From assembly GCA_902651635.1 (NCBI GenBank), contig CACRSC010000019.1, positions 1-64,000 on the forward strand: a stretch of 64,000 bases of DNA, in the 5' to 3' direction. A model generated the notes under the pieces. It searched no databases and was not told the DNA's origin. It was given only the letters and a program-made list of their open reading frames with translations. Made by a program: the position numbers and the translations under genes. Origin of the DNA: Mastigamoeba balamuthi (lineage: Eukaryota; Evosea; Mastigamoebida; Mastigamoebidae). Shown one piece after another: positions 20,664 through 30,727 of this stretch; positions within the stretch are counted from its first letter, which is position 1; each line of letters begins with the position of its first letter.

Positions 20664-22963
20664 ATGAACAAGAGCAGCGCCCTTCAGATCGTCCACACGA
20701 CGGACGACATCTCTCTCCGCAGCGCCCTGCTTCACTTCACGTGCGCGCATACGCTGGCACCGTTCTGAAGCTGAGTGTCCCTGCAGGACCGCCCGAAACC
20801 TCGCAGGAGCTGCAGCCCCCCGGGAGCGAGTGGCCGCCCTTCAGCGTATGGGGGCCTGTCTTCTCGACATGGCCTCGGCAGCCTCGCCTTCAGAGCCGGC
20901 CACAGCAGTGGCGCTCTCGCAGGGAGCCCAGTGCCTCCGTGCAGCAGCCGCGGAGGCCACGTCGCTGGGATTTGCCGACGTGGCGCAGGTGGCAGCAGCT
21001 CGGCTCGCCCTGCACGAGCCCCCACACTTGGCTGCCGGGTGGCTTCTGCTGCTGCAGAGCTGCGCTGTGGCTCGCACTGCGAGGTGCGGGCTGAGCGCTC
21101 TCCGTCCGTCCGCCCGAGACTGAGAGGCAGGGAACAGAGCTGCGCACGAGGCAGCGGCCAGGAGAGCGGACTCCGAGGTGCTGGCGTCGCAGAGGGTGAC
21201 GAGGCTATCAGAGGAGTGCTCTGGGGCGCGCGCCCTCGAGGCCACCAAGGAGTCGCAGGCGTATCTCGCAGCGCACAGCCCCGTCACGCCCTTCCTCAAC
21301 TGGTCGGTGCCCGTCGAAACCGCGCTCAAAGAAGTGCGTCGAGTCGAGATTCCGCTGCTCGTGTAACGTTCCCGGCAGGTCAGTGCGGGAGGCGTCTCCG
21401 TGCTGGCTCTGGTGAGGGATTCCCAGACAGCGTCGGTCGTGTGGGCTCCGCAGACGTTCACGGAGAAGCAGCTCGACGGCATGGAGCACCCACAGACGCT
21501 GTTGGCACGCTGCCCGTGGTCGCAAGACAGCTGGGCTGTCGTACAGCAGTGCGCAGTGGCTGTACTCACAATTGATCTCACATGAAGCGCAGGGCGCAGG
21601 CTGATCTCGTTAAGAAGGCACACGCTGCTGCCTTCCAGCGGAGGCAGTTGGAGTTTAGGGCGACCGCTAAGCCGCCGCCGGTTGTCCCTGCGCAGAGCCA
21701 CAAACAGAAGTTCTCCAGCGTGGTTGCCGCTGCCCAGAGCGTCGCGGCGGCCACAGCGCCACCCGACGACCACGACAACATCATTCCGCCTACTGCAGCA
21801 GGAGCGCAGCTCGAGGAGGAGTGCCAGAAGGCCTACAGTGCGCTCGTCGAGGCGATGAACGCGCACTTGCAGCCACTGTTGTCGCAGATTGAGCCGCAGG
21901 TGTCCTCCGTGGTCGCGAAGCTCGGACAATCGGTCCGCGTGACGGTCCTCGCTGACGAGGAGCTCGCTATCATGCCCTTCGAGGCACTACCGCTCCTCAA
22001 GGGCGTGCAGGCTGTCTCGCGGGACTTCAGTATCCATACGACACACCTGCACGTCAAGCGCAGCGAGCAGAAGCCACCCGCCGAGAAGTTCTTCTGTGAG
22101 TTGGATTGGGGGGAATGGGATGGTTGGCGCAGGCCCCCCTTCTAACTGCGTTGCGGAATCAGACATCGTGGACCCACTTGGGGAGGACAGCATCGAGGGC
22201 CTGTCGTCGATGTCGCACATGCCCTGTGGGGCTGCTCTGGCAGTTCCTTCCACATTGGTGCCCAAGGTGGTCACGCTTTGCGATGCATTCGAGGTGCACA
22301 TCTCGCGGTCCCGTCGTGCTCTGGCCACTGCTGCTGCCTCCATCCCGCCTGCCAGCGCTACCACGGGGCCTGTGCTCAACCAGCCGCAGACCGCGGCCGC
22401 TGTGGTCCGCCTCTGGGACGGCATCTCGGGAGTCAGCGCGCTGTCGGCCGAAACCTGGCAGGCCGGTGCCTCCCAGAGCGCTGCCCTGCTGTTCGCAGGC
22501 TTCGGGACTCTGCCCTCCTCAGTCGGCTTCCCATTCCTCGTGTCCACGAACCTCTCCAGTACCTTCTGTTCCAGTCCCATTGGGTACTGACCCGCCCTAT
22601 CGTACAGACTGTTGCGTCGCTGTGCTGGCTGATCTGTGCGCGTGCCCCGGGGCGGAGAAGAGGCGCCGCTGCACGCCCGGAGAGGCCGACTCTCCGTATC
22701 GCACAGCCCTGGTGCTGTCTATGCGTGGCGTGCACTCTGTACTGCTGAACCAATGGCCGCTGCCGTCCGATGCCGCTATTGCAGCTCTCGCAGAGGAAGC
22801 GGACGCGCTGAGTGCCGGCAAGTCCATCAGCGAGTGTGCGGGCATCGCTCGCACCGTTCTGTCGAGGGCTGGCGTGAGAGAGCACGAGACAGCGAGCTCC
22901 GTCATCTACGGCTTGTCCACGATCCGCTTCAGCCGTGGTGGGCCTACAAAGCGTGCAGATTGA
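20664..22963 (+). CDS. CFAP46/TTC40-like ciliary protein, C-terminal part only
   Basis: Multi-exon; first Met reads MNKSSALQIVHTTDD, though the 5' end is uncertain. The N-terminal half is Ala-rich and helical. The second half carries a CHAT-like region matching CFAP46: VLADEELAIMPFEALPLL, AVSRDFSIH, then IVDPLGE, and near the end LSMRGVHSVLLNQW. CFAP46 is a very long (~2,700 residue) central-pair C1d protein of motile cilia. The gene here can encode only about 650 residues because the KDEL-receptor gene ends at 20458. It may be a short paralogue or a protein with a different partner. Introns are likely near 20745-20785, 21060-21125, 21365-21380, 21580, 22095-22160 and 22560-22608. A peptidase role (separase also has a CHAT/caspase fold) is not supported, as no His-Cys pair is placed. 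Confidence 0.6.
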
Positions 22964-23123
22964 GCGGCAATGGTCCATCATTGTAGGAGTACTGAGTGAA
23001 TTGTCGATCAGAGTCCAGGAATGTTGCTGCCGATATTTTGAAGATGGATTCAGGCGTAGATATTTCTGTTACGATAGAATCACCACGTGGCGCCTCACTG
23101 CGTTTTGTTGAGCGAAACAAGAG

Positions 23124-24078
23124 ATGAAGCGCACGCTCCTGTGCATCCTCGTCGTCCTGGCCCTCGTCGCGGTCGCGGCCGAGGCCAAGAAGGCCAAGAA
23201 GGGCCCCAAGGTCACGCACAGGGTCTTCTTCGACGTTGAGATCGACGGGCAGGCCTCTGGCCGCATCGTCATGGGCCTCTACGGCAAGTCCGTCCCCAAG
23301 ACCGTCGAGAACTTCAGGGCTCTGTGGTGCGCGTCTCCTCCCTCCCGCCGCCGGCCTCACCGTGCGCGCAGCACCGGCGAGAAGGGCGTGGGCAAGTCGG
23401 GCAAGCCTCTGCACTACAAGGGCTCCATCTTCCACCGGTACGCGGGCTCGAGGCCCTCTTTACACCCGGTTATGCGACGATGAACTGACGCCCGCACGCG
23501 ATTCCGCTCCGCGACGACGACGCGCAGCGTGATCCCCGAGTTCATGCTCCAGGTGCGCGCCGCTTCCCCGCCCGCTCTGCGACGCGGATCTTCCGAGTGG
23601 GGCCCAACAACCATCTCTTACGCTGCAAACCCCAACAGGGAGGCGATTTCACCAACGGTGACGGCACTGGCGGCGAGTCGATCTACGGTACGCAAGCCCT
23701 CCGCCCCGCCCCCCTCACGTGCTGACCGTGCGGACGCGCGGGGGGACAGGCGCCAAGTTCAACGACGAGAACTTCAAGCTGAAGCACAACAGGCCCGGGC
23801 TGCTGTCGATGGCCAACGCGGGGCCCAACACCAACGGCAGCCAGTTCTTCATCACGACGGTCGTGACGTCGTGGCTCGACGGGCGCCACGTGGTCTTCGG
23901 CGAGGTCCTCGAGGGCATGGACGTCGTCAAGGCCGTCGAGGCCGTCGGCAGCGGCTCGGGCAAGACCTCCAAGGTCGTCAAGATCGCCGACTCGGGCGAG
24001 CTGCCCGCCGAGGAGCCCGAGGCCGCCGCCCAGCCCGCCGCCGAGAAGCCCGCGGAGAAGCCCGCCACCGAGCTCTGA
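23124..24078 (+). CDS. Secretory-pathway cyclophilin (peptidyl-prolyl isomerase, PPIB-like)
   Basis: Start [21 protein letters not shown] is a clear signal peptide. The cyclophilin core follows, split by four short introns: [57 protein letters not shown] (catalytic Arg and Phe-Met-Gln), [35 protein letters not shown] (LSMAN), NGSQFFITT and [12 protein letters not shown]. All active-site residues are visible. A Pro/Glu/Ala-rich tail ends KPATEL, whose last residues could serve as a weak KDEL-like signal. It acts in folding of secreted and membrane proteins, which suits a genome region full of Cys-rich surface proteins. Confidence 0.92.
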
Positions 24079-24547
24079 GCCGTGGTGCGGTGCTGCTGAG
24101 GGAGACTCCGGATGTTACTGGACCCAGTCATCAGGGAGCAGTCCCAAATCTCCCCCCTGATTTCTTTGGAACGCGGGGACAAATCTGGAGATTTCTCAGC
24201 CCCAACGGCTGGTTCTGGCCTTCTTCTCCTGGTTCAGGCTGTGACGTGGTGTACAACTTGACCCCCATCACAAATTTCCTCATTTTCTTATTGTTTCGTT
24301 GTGTGGCGTAGGACACCAAAGACCCCAGCACCCCCAAGCTTCAGAACATCATCCCGAGCAACCATGGCCGCACACCTGGTGCCCTCAGCGCCCTCCCGCC
24401 CGCGTTTTGGCCTCCGAGCTGCCCCTTTTTTATTTATGCTGCGCGGGTTTTTCTGTCCGCGAGAATTCGGGCAACGACGCGCTGGGGCCCACGCGTTTGT
24501 TTCGGCTTTAAAGACAACGGCCCCGCACACACTGACGCAGCGCCCGC
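24079..24547. other. Intergenic region, cyclophilin to ornithine aminotransferase
   Basis: No gene supported. Contains GC-rich sequence in the right half. Open frames here on both strands are in composition-driven phases without family character. Confidence 0.5.
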
Positions 24548-26311
24548 ATGCAGTCTTCGGAGGCCCTGATCCACATGGAGCACGAATACGCTGCTCACAA
24601 GTGCGTCGCACTGCACTCGGCTCGCGCGTGATGCAGCGCTCGCACGGCGTTGTCTGTGCACCTCGTCCCCGTTCGGGACAATTGTGCACAGCCACTGTCG
24701 TTGGGGAACCCCTCCACCACACCGCCAGCACCTCACTGCACTGTCTGACGGCCCGCCGGGCGCTGCGAACCACAGCTACCACCCGCTGCCCGTCGTCATC
24801 GACCACTCGCAGGGCGTCTTCGTCTGGGACCCTGAGGGCAAGCGCTACTACGACTTCCTCTCGGCGTATTCGGCCCTCAACCAGGGTGCGCGCACGCCTC
24901 TCCCGCGGCGCCCAGCCAGCGGCCCCCCTCTCCTACCCGCCCGCGACGTTGTTGGCGATCCCTGGGCGTTTCTCGGCGTTGTGGGGACACGTCATGACTG
25001 CGCCGGTGGGACCTGCGAATTCGCGTCCGCCTCAGCCAACGTCGGCGGCGCTGTTCTGTCCTGTCGCTGACGACGGCCCACGCATGCAGGACACAACCAC
25101 CCGAGGATCGTCAAGGCCCTCTCGGACCAGGCGCACAAGTGCGCGCTGACCTCGCGCGCCTTCTACAACAGCGAGTTCCCCCGCTTCGCGCAGTACATCA
25201 CCAAGACGCTCGGCGTACGCCACCAGTGAGGGGGGCGGGGGCGGGACAACAACGAGGGTGGGGAGCTGACACCCTCGCGCGCGCGCGGCAGTACGACATG
25301 GTGCTGCCGATGAACACGGGGGCCGAGGCCGTGGAGACGGGGATCAAGATGGCGCGCAAGTGGGGGTACGTGAAGAAGGGCATCCCGCAGAACGAGGCGA
25401 TCATCATCAACTGCTCGGGGTGCTTCCACGGCCGCACGATCCTCGCGTGCTCGCTCAGCGACGACCCCGACTGCTACGAGGGCTTCGGGCCCTTTGTCGG
25501 CGGCCTGGTCCGCGTGCCCCACGGCGACGCTGCCGCCCTGCGCAAGGTCCTCGAGCAGCACGGCCCCAAGGTCGCCGGCTTCATCGTGGAGCCCATCCAG
25601 GGCGAGGCTGGCATCAAGGTCCCTCCCGAGGGGTGCGCGCCGCCTGGCCTCCCCCTGCGAGTGTACTGACGGGCTCCCCGCAGGTACCTCGCCGAGTGCG
25701 CGGCGCTGTGCAAGAAGCACAACGTGCTGCTGATCTGCGACGAGATCCAGACGGGGCTGGGGCGCACGGGCAAGCTGCTCTGCAGCGAGTGGGACAACGT
25801 CAGGCCCGACATCCTGCTGCTGGGCAAGGCGCTGTCGGGCGGCGTCTACCCGATCTCTGCCGCGCTGGCCAACAAGGACATCATGATGTGCATCAAGCCC
25901 GGCGAGCACGGCAGCACGTACGGAGGGAACCCCATCGCCGCCGCCGTCGCCGTCGAGGCCCTCAAGGTCCTGATCGAGGAGAAGCTCCCCGAGCGGGCGC
26001 ACAAGCTCGGCTCGCGCCTGCGCCAGGCGCTGCTCGACCTCAAGTCGCCGTACCTCGTCGACGTCCGCGGGCGCGGGCTGCTGACCGCCATCGAGGTGCC
26101 CAAGGACTGCCCGCTGACCGCGTGGGAGATCTGCCTGCTGCTGCTCGACAAGGGGCTGCTGTGCAAGCCCACGCACGGGACGATCATCCGCCTGGCGCCC
26201 CCGCTGACGATGAGCGAGGCCGAGCTCGAGGAGTGCATCAAGATCTTCACCGAGGTCCTCCACATGATCCCCACCGTCAAGAAGGACCAGATCCCCCGTC
26301 GCGACCTCTGA
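24548..26311 (+). CDS. OAT: Ornithine aminotransferase
   Basis: Exons 24548-24600, 24776-24885, 25090-25214, 25292-25632 and 25684-26311 join in phase to 418 residues, the family's normal length without a long targeting peptide. It converts ornithine and 2-oxoglutarate to glutamate semialdehyde and glutamate with PLP. Visible landmarks: [45 protein letters not shown] (PLP phosphate site), [31 protein letters not shown] (Asp binding the PLP ring) and [15 protein letters not shown] (Schiff-base Lys). The start [18 protein letters not shown] lacks an obvious mitochondrial presequence, so the enzyme is probably cytosolic. The first two introns (175 and 204 bp) are long for this window. Confidence 0.95.
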
Positions 26312-26661
26312 GAGAGCGCGGAGCCCACCCCCGCAGACTCCTGCTGACTTTGAGACTATCCATGCCTCCCCTCCACATCGGAGTCCACCCTCCCACCGCC
26401 CTTCGCCCTGAGCGACGCTGTAATCGACCGTCAGTGGTTTGGCCCCATGGTGTTTTCCTGATGTGCACAGGATTCAGGCAGTATTCCTGCGAGAGCATTC
26501 ACACTTCGTTGAACTCACTCTATAGAGCGTGCTTCTCTAGCTGGCGGAAATGGCGGAATCGTTGTAAAAAGCCGAGAAAAGCGCACTTAATTTCGCCTGC
26601 GCCAAGCGTCGAAAAATAGGCGGAGCAATCTTGCTTTTGGACCACGCAAACACTGTCTGCA
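26312..26661. other. Intergenic region downstream of OAT
   Basis: No gene or RNA seen. A/T-richer stretches near 26560-26620 (GCGCACTTAATTTCGCC, GAAAAATAGG) may be promoter DNA for the next gene. Confidence 0.4.
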
Positions 26662-28014
26662 ATGCAGGTCCTCTCATCCCCGCGAATGCATCGCACGCCA
26701 GGAACACCCGTGCCCCGCCGCAGCTCCGACGCTGCGTTCGTCGTGAAACCCGTGTACTGTCCGAGCTCCCCGCTGGCCCCGAGCGGGCAGCAGCCTCCGC
26801 CTGCGCACCAGCAGGCGCCCGTGGCGGACCTGCTCGTGCGCCTGAGCGACGCGGCCTTTGAGGCGCTGGGGTCCACGCAGGGGACGAGCCGCGAGACGCT
26901 GTTCGAGGCCCTTGTGATGGAGGCCGACAGGTTCGCGGCGGCGAACAGGCCGTGGGGGCCCGACTCGTTCGCCACGGCCCGCCAGTGGGCCGCCTCTCCG
27001 GAGCTGTTCTGCCTGATGGGCATCCGCTCGTGCATGTGCACGGAGCAGCTGGCGTCGGTCCTGGCACAGTTCTGTCGTGCGCACACGCCTTTACCGCCCG
27101 ATTTGGGGCTGTGAACTGGAACTTTTATGTCGAAGCTCACCGTTAGGACGTGTGCGTGTGTGTGGGGGGTGGGGGGCGCAGCACACACGAGCCCCGGCGC
27201 TGCGGAGAGGGCCGTCGAGAGGCTCCGCGCGATGCCGTCGCTCGCAAAGTTCTTTGAGCAGAACAGGGCTGTGCGGAGGTTCCACGGCCTGGCGCTCAAG
27301 AAGGTGACGCCCCAGCAGATGCCGCTGCCGCTGCCGCACCTCCTCCCGCTCCAGGCGCCGATCGACGCGCTCCCGCAGCCCATCGCCGGCCCCTTTGTGC
27401 CCATGGAGCTGCCCCCCTCGGGGCCCCCGCCGCAGTCGCAGCTTCTGCTGGGCTCGCCGGGACCCAGGCTGCCGCTGGGCCCGATGGGGTCCCAGCCAGC
27501 CCCGCTGCCAGCCTCGGCAGCGTTCGCATACACGCAGAACCCGATCAGGTAGCACCTGCCACACGGGCGTTGGACGTCACCCTGACTGGCATTTCCCGCA
27601 GCATTGTGGGCAAGAGCGTCGACTTCGTCAGAAAAACGTACAAAAAAGGGCCTACGGAAATGACGATGGTCGGCTACGAAATACACTGCGAGAAGCGCCT
27701 GCCCTTCATCGTCGACAGCGTGCGCCGCACCGCACTCCCGCCGGTTCTGCCACGCCTCTGACGATTCGCGGCCCCAGACATCCCTTGCGGGGCTCAAGGC
27801 CATGCCGAAGTTCGTCACAGGGGTTGTGGAGTCGGTTTTCTCGACCAAGTCGCCCGGAGACGAGGCGATGGGAATACGACCGGGAACGGACGTGCACTTC
27901 ATCCGCGTGTCTTTTGCGAGCTCGCCGCTCATGCCGTCGGTGGCACCCATGGCGCTGGTCCAGGAGCCGCAGTACATACCGTCCAGCTGGCTCGACTCTA
28001 CGGGGATGATGTAG
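26662..28014 (+). CDS. Unrecognised protein with Pro-rich middle
   Basis: Exons by phase: 26662 to ~27076, ~27182 to ~27548, ~27601 to ~27721, ~27783 to 28014. The order is a short Ser/Pro-rich start, a helical domain (DLLVRLSDAAFEALG through RSCMCTEQLASVLAQFC), a second helical piece (RAMPSLAKFFEQNRAVRRFH), a ~75-residue Pro/Leu/Gln-rich linker, and a compact C-terminal part (VGKSVDFVRKTYKKGPTEM, then TSLAGLKAMPKFVTGVVES). It ends DSTGMM. No domain is recognised. The third intron is inferred because it joins two open frames at phase 0. A long minus-strand frame overlaps but does not fit introns or start context as well. Confidence 0.5.
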
Positions 28015-28158
28015 TCCCCTGGTTGCCACTCGGCAAACTCATCAACTGACACAGTAATACTAGAAGAAATATAGGAGATTTTTAGGATTTAGGATTCGTG
28101 CACTTTTGTCCATAATATCTCCTGGGAGATTTTTCCTCTCTGTTGTTCAGTTATCGGA

Positions 28159-30449
28159 ATGGGCGAGAGACCGTTCAGCGACCAGGAGGCGCTCAGCATC
28201 CACGCCGCGCTGCACGCGCCGGCCGACAGCGTGGTCGTACGAGGCCGCCCGTGGCCCATCGACTCGGCCGGAGGCGCCATGCGCCGCGTGACTGTGCTCG
28301 GCGTGCAGTTTGCCACGCAAAACACGCGGAAGCGGTCGACGTGGGCCGAGCGCGCTCTGCAGGGCCACAAGATCACGTGGATCATGTCCGATCCTGTCTG
28401 GGGCCTCATCGAAGACGGTGTAATCCGCACGGTATGTCTGCCCCGAAATTGCTCTCTGGAACGGCATTTTGTTGCACTGCAGCCAACTGATTCACCGGTT
28501 CCTCATCTCGCGCCAACCCGCCCCAGCGCTGCGTGTCGCTGGCCGAGCCTGCTGCCGCAGCTCCAGCACCAGCCCCGGCGGCGCCAGAGGCCCCCAAGCC
28601 AGCGCAGGCGCAGGCGGTGCCACCAGGGCCGCCAGCCAAGAAGCCGAGGGTCTACTACCCGCCGCCTCCCATGCCAGCGCCCGCTCAGCGTACACCCCCA
28701 GCGTCCCGCCCGCCTGCGTGGCGCACCCTGCTGAGAAGAAGCCTGCAGCTCCCGCAGCAGCAGCGGCAGCGGCAGAGGAGGTGCTGCCCGACGACCCGCG
28801 CAACTGGATGACGGACCCCGGGTGGCGCGAGGCCCTGGCGGGGGAGTTCGCCAAGCCGTACTTTGGGGAACTGCTGCGCTACGTGTGCAGGGCACGTGCT
28901 GGCACCCGGGTGTACCCGCCCCCACAGGACGTGTGGTCTGCGTTCAACCTGGCCCCGCTGGACTCGGTGCGCGTCTGCGTCCTGGGCCAGGACCCGTACG
29001 TGAACGCCGGCGAGGCCCACGGGCTGTGCTTCAGCGTGCGGCGTGGCATGAGGACGCCGCCGTCGCTCAGCAACATCTACGACGAGCTCGCCCGCAGCGT
29101 CCCCGGGTTCGCGCGGCCGGCCCACGGGTGCCTCGAGGCGTGGGCGAGGCAGGGCGTGCTGATGCTCAACGCGTCGCTCACCGTCGAGGAGCGCAAGCCA
29201 AACTCGCACGCGGACTGCGGCTGGCAGAGGTTCACCGACGAGGTCGTCCGTGTGCTCGTGGAGAGGAGGCCGGGGACCGTCTTCATGCTCTGGGGCGCCT
29301 TCGCGCAGAGGAAGGGCGCCGCCATCGACAAAGACAGGTGCCACGTGCTGGTGGCCGCGCACCCGTCCCCCAACGCGGGCAACGCGTTTGTCGGATGTGG
29401 GCACTTCGTCAAGGCCAACGAGATCATCGCAGCTGCCGGGGGCACCCCGATCGACTGGTCACCAGACGCCCCAGCCAACGGGGCCCCCGTGGCTGCGGTT
29501 GCCGCAGCCGCCCCTCCCCCTGCCGCGCTCCCACTCGCCGCGCACGCCGCACCGGCCGAGGCCCCACAGAACGGGGACGCGGACCCTCCAAAGGGGAGGC
29601 TCGCGGCGCCGGTCGAGGAGATCCTGTGCCTCAGGGACTATCTGAGGTTCCCGCAGGACTTCCATCCCAAGGGCAGCTGCAAGCAGAGCCTGCTTGACAG
29701 CGCAGACCTGCTGGGGATCAAGGACATGCAGCACCTCGCCCGCATGGTGTCCGAGTTCATTGACGACATGAAGTTCTCTGACCCCGTGCGCACCTCGGCT
29801 GCCACTCCCAACGCTTCGCGTCTCTCGCTCAGTGCACGTGACAGCCTGAGGCGAAGCTCGTCAGTCCAGATGAGCTGTTTGCCATCGTCGCGTACACGTA
29901 CGACTTTGGCGGGCACGTCGTCGCGTCGGAGAACCTGTACTTCAAGCTGAACAACGACCTCAGGCAGCGTATGGTGCGGGCGACACGGTTCCCTTCCGCT
30001 TCCTCAGCGCTGTACCAGCTGACGACTGCCCACCCCTCGCGAGCCAGAAAGTCAAGATGGAGGGCTGGTCAACTTTCCTGTTCTACCTTCTCGGAGGACT
30101 GAGCAAGCTGCCGTCGTTCTCGGGCACGGTGTACCGCGGCGTCAAGGCCGAGAGCCGCGCCATGGTCGAGAAGCACTACAAGCTCGACCGGAAGGTGCGG
30201 TGGACCGGCTTCACGTCCACGACGGACGCCCTCACAGTGGCCTCGGAGAGCTTCGCTGGGCCTGGGGGCGTCGTGTTCAGGATCAAGACGCGCAGCGGCA
30301 AGAACATACGCAGCGTCTCTTACATACGCGGCGAGGGCGAGATCCTGCTGTCGCCCAACACCACTTTCCGCGTCAAGAACCCCGTGCACAGCGAGGGCAA
30401 GCTGCTCTTCCTCGACTTGGAGGAGGAGCCCGAGGAATTTGTGTTCTGA
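28159..30449 (+). CDS. Uracil-DNA glycosylase (family 1) fused to ADP-ribosyltransferase domain
   Basis: Exons 28159-28431, 28527-28689, 28749-29785, 29845-29968 and 30019-30449 join in phase to ~675 residues. Residues 1-92 form an unrecognised N-terminal domain, then a Pro/Ala linker. Residues ~160-385 are a UNG-type glycosylase: VLGQDPYVNAGEAHGLCF (catalytic Asp; the usual His after Tyr is Val), GVLMLNASLTVE, VFMLWGAFAQ and AAHPSPNAG (catalytic His). After an Ala-rich linker and a helical segment, residues ~490-675 are an ART domain: SPDELFAIVAYTY, GTVYRGVK (Arg), WTGFTSTT (Ser-Thr) and GEGEILLSPNTTF (E-x-E). The two could be separate genes if the 29786-29844 intron is not used, but no start codon context or gap favours that. 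Expected roles are uracil removal from DNA and mono-ADP-ribosylation. Confidence 0.75.
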
Positions 30450-30727
30450 CGTCCGCACCCCAACTTGCAGCAACCCTTTTCTGTGCACCTCCTCTGCTGA
30501 ACTCGCTTAGAATTTTTTTTCGTGTTGTGGAGGTTGAGAGAAAATAATACCTGTGCATTTTGCCGAGGTGTGGTTTCCTCTGCAGAAGCACGCCAGGGTG
30601 CTGGCAACGGTCATCCTCCCCTGCGCGTTCAGGTGTGCGTTGATCATGACCGCCCGTCTGCGACCATCAGAACCCGCTTCTTTTTTCCCCCGCGGTTATC
30701 AAGAGAGATATCCCGCATATTGCAAAA

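Noticed and set aside
20664-22963. Separase/caspase-like peptidase call
   Set aside because: The CHAT-like region first suggested separase, but the motifs follow CFAP46 and no catalytic His-Cys pair could be placed.
26520-28052. 510-residue open frame on the minus strand
   Set aside because: It overlaps the plus-strand gene whose exons join in phase with good splice sites. The minus frame is mostly Gly/Ala/Ser-rich antisense of Pro-rich coding sequence and has no family.
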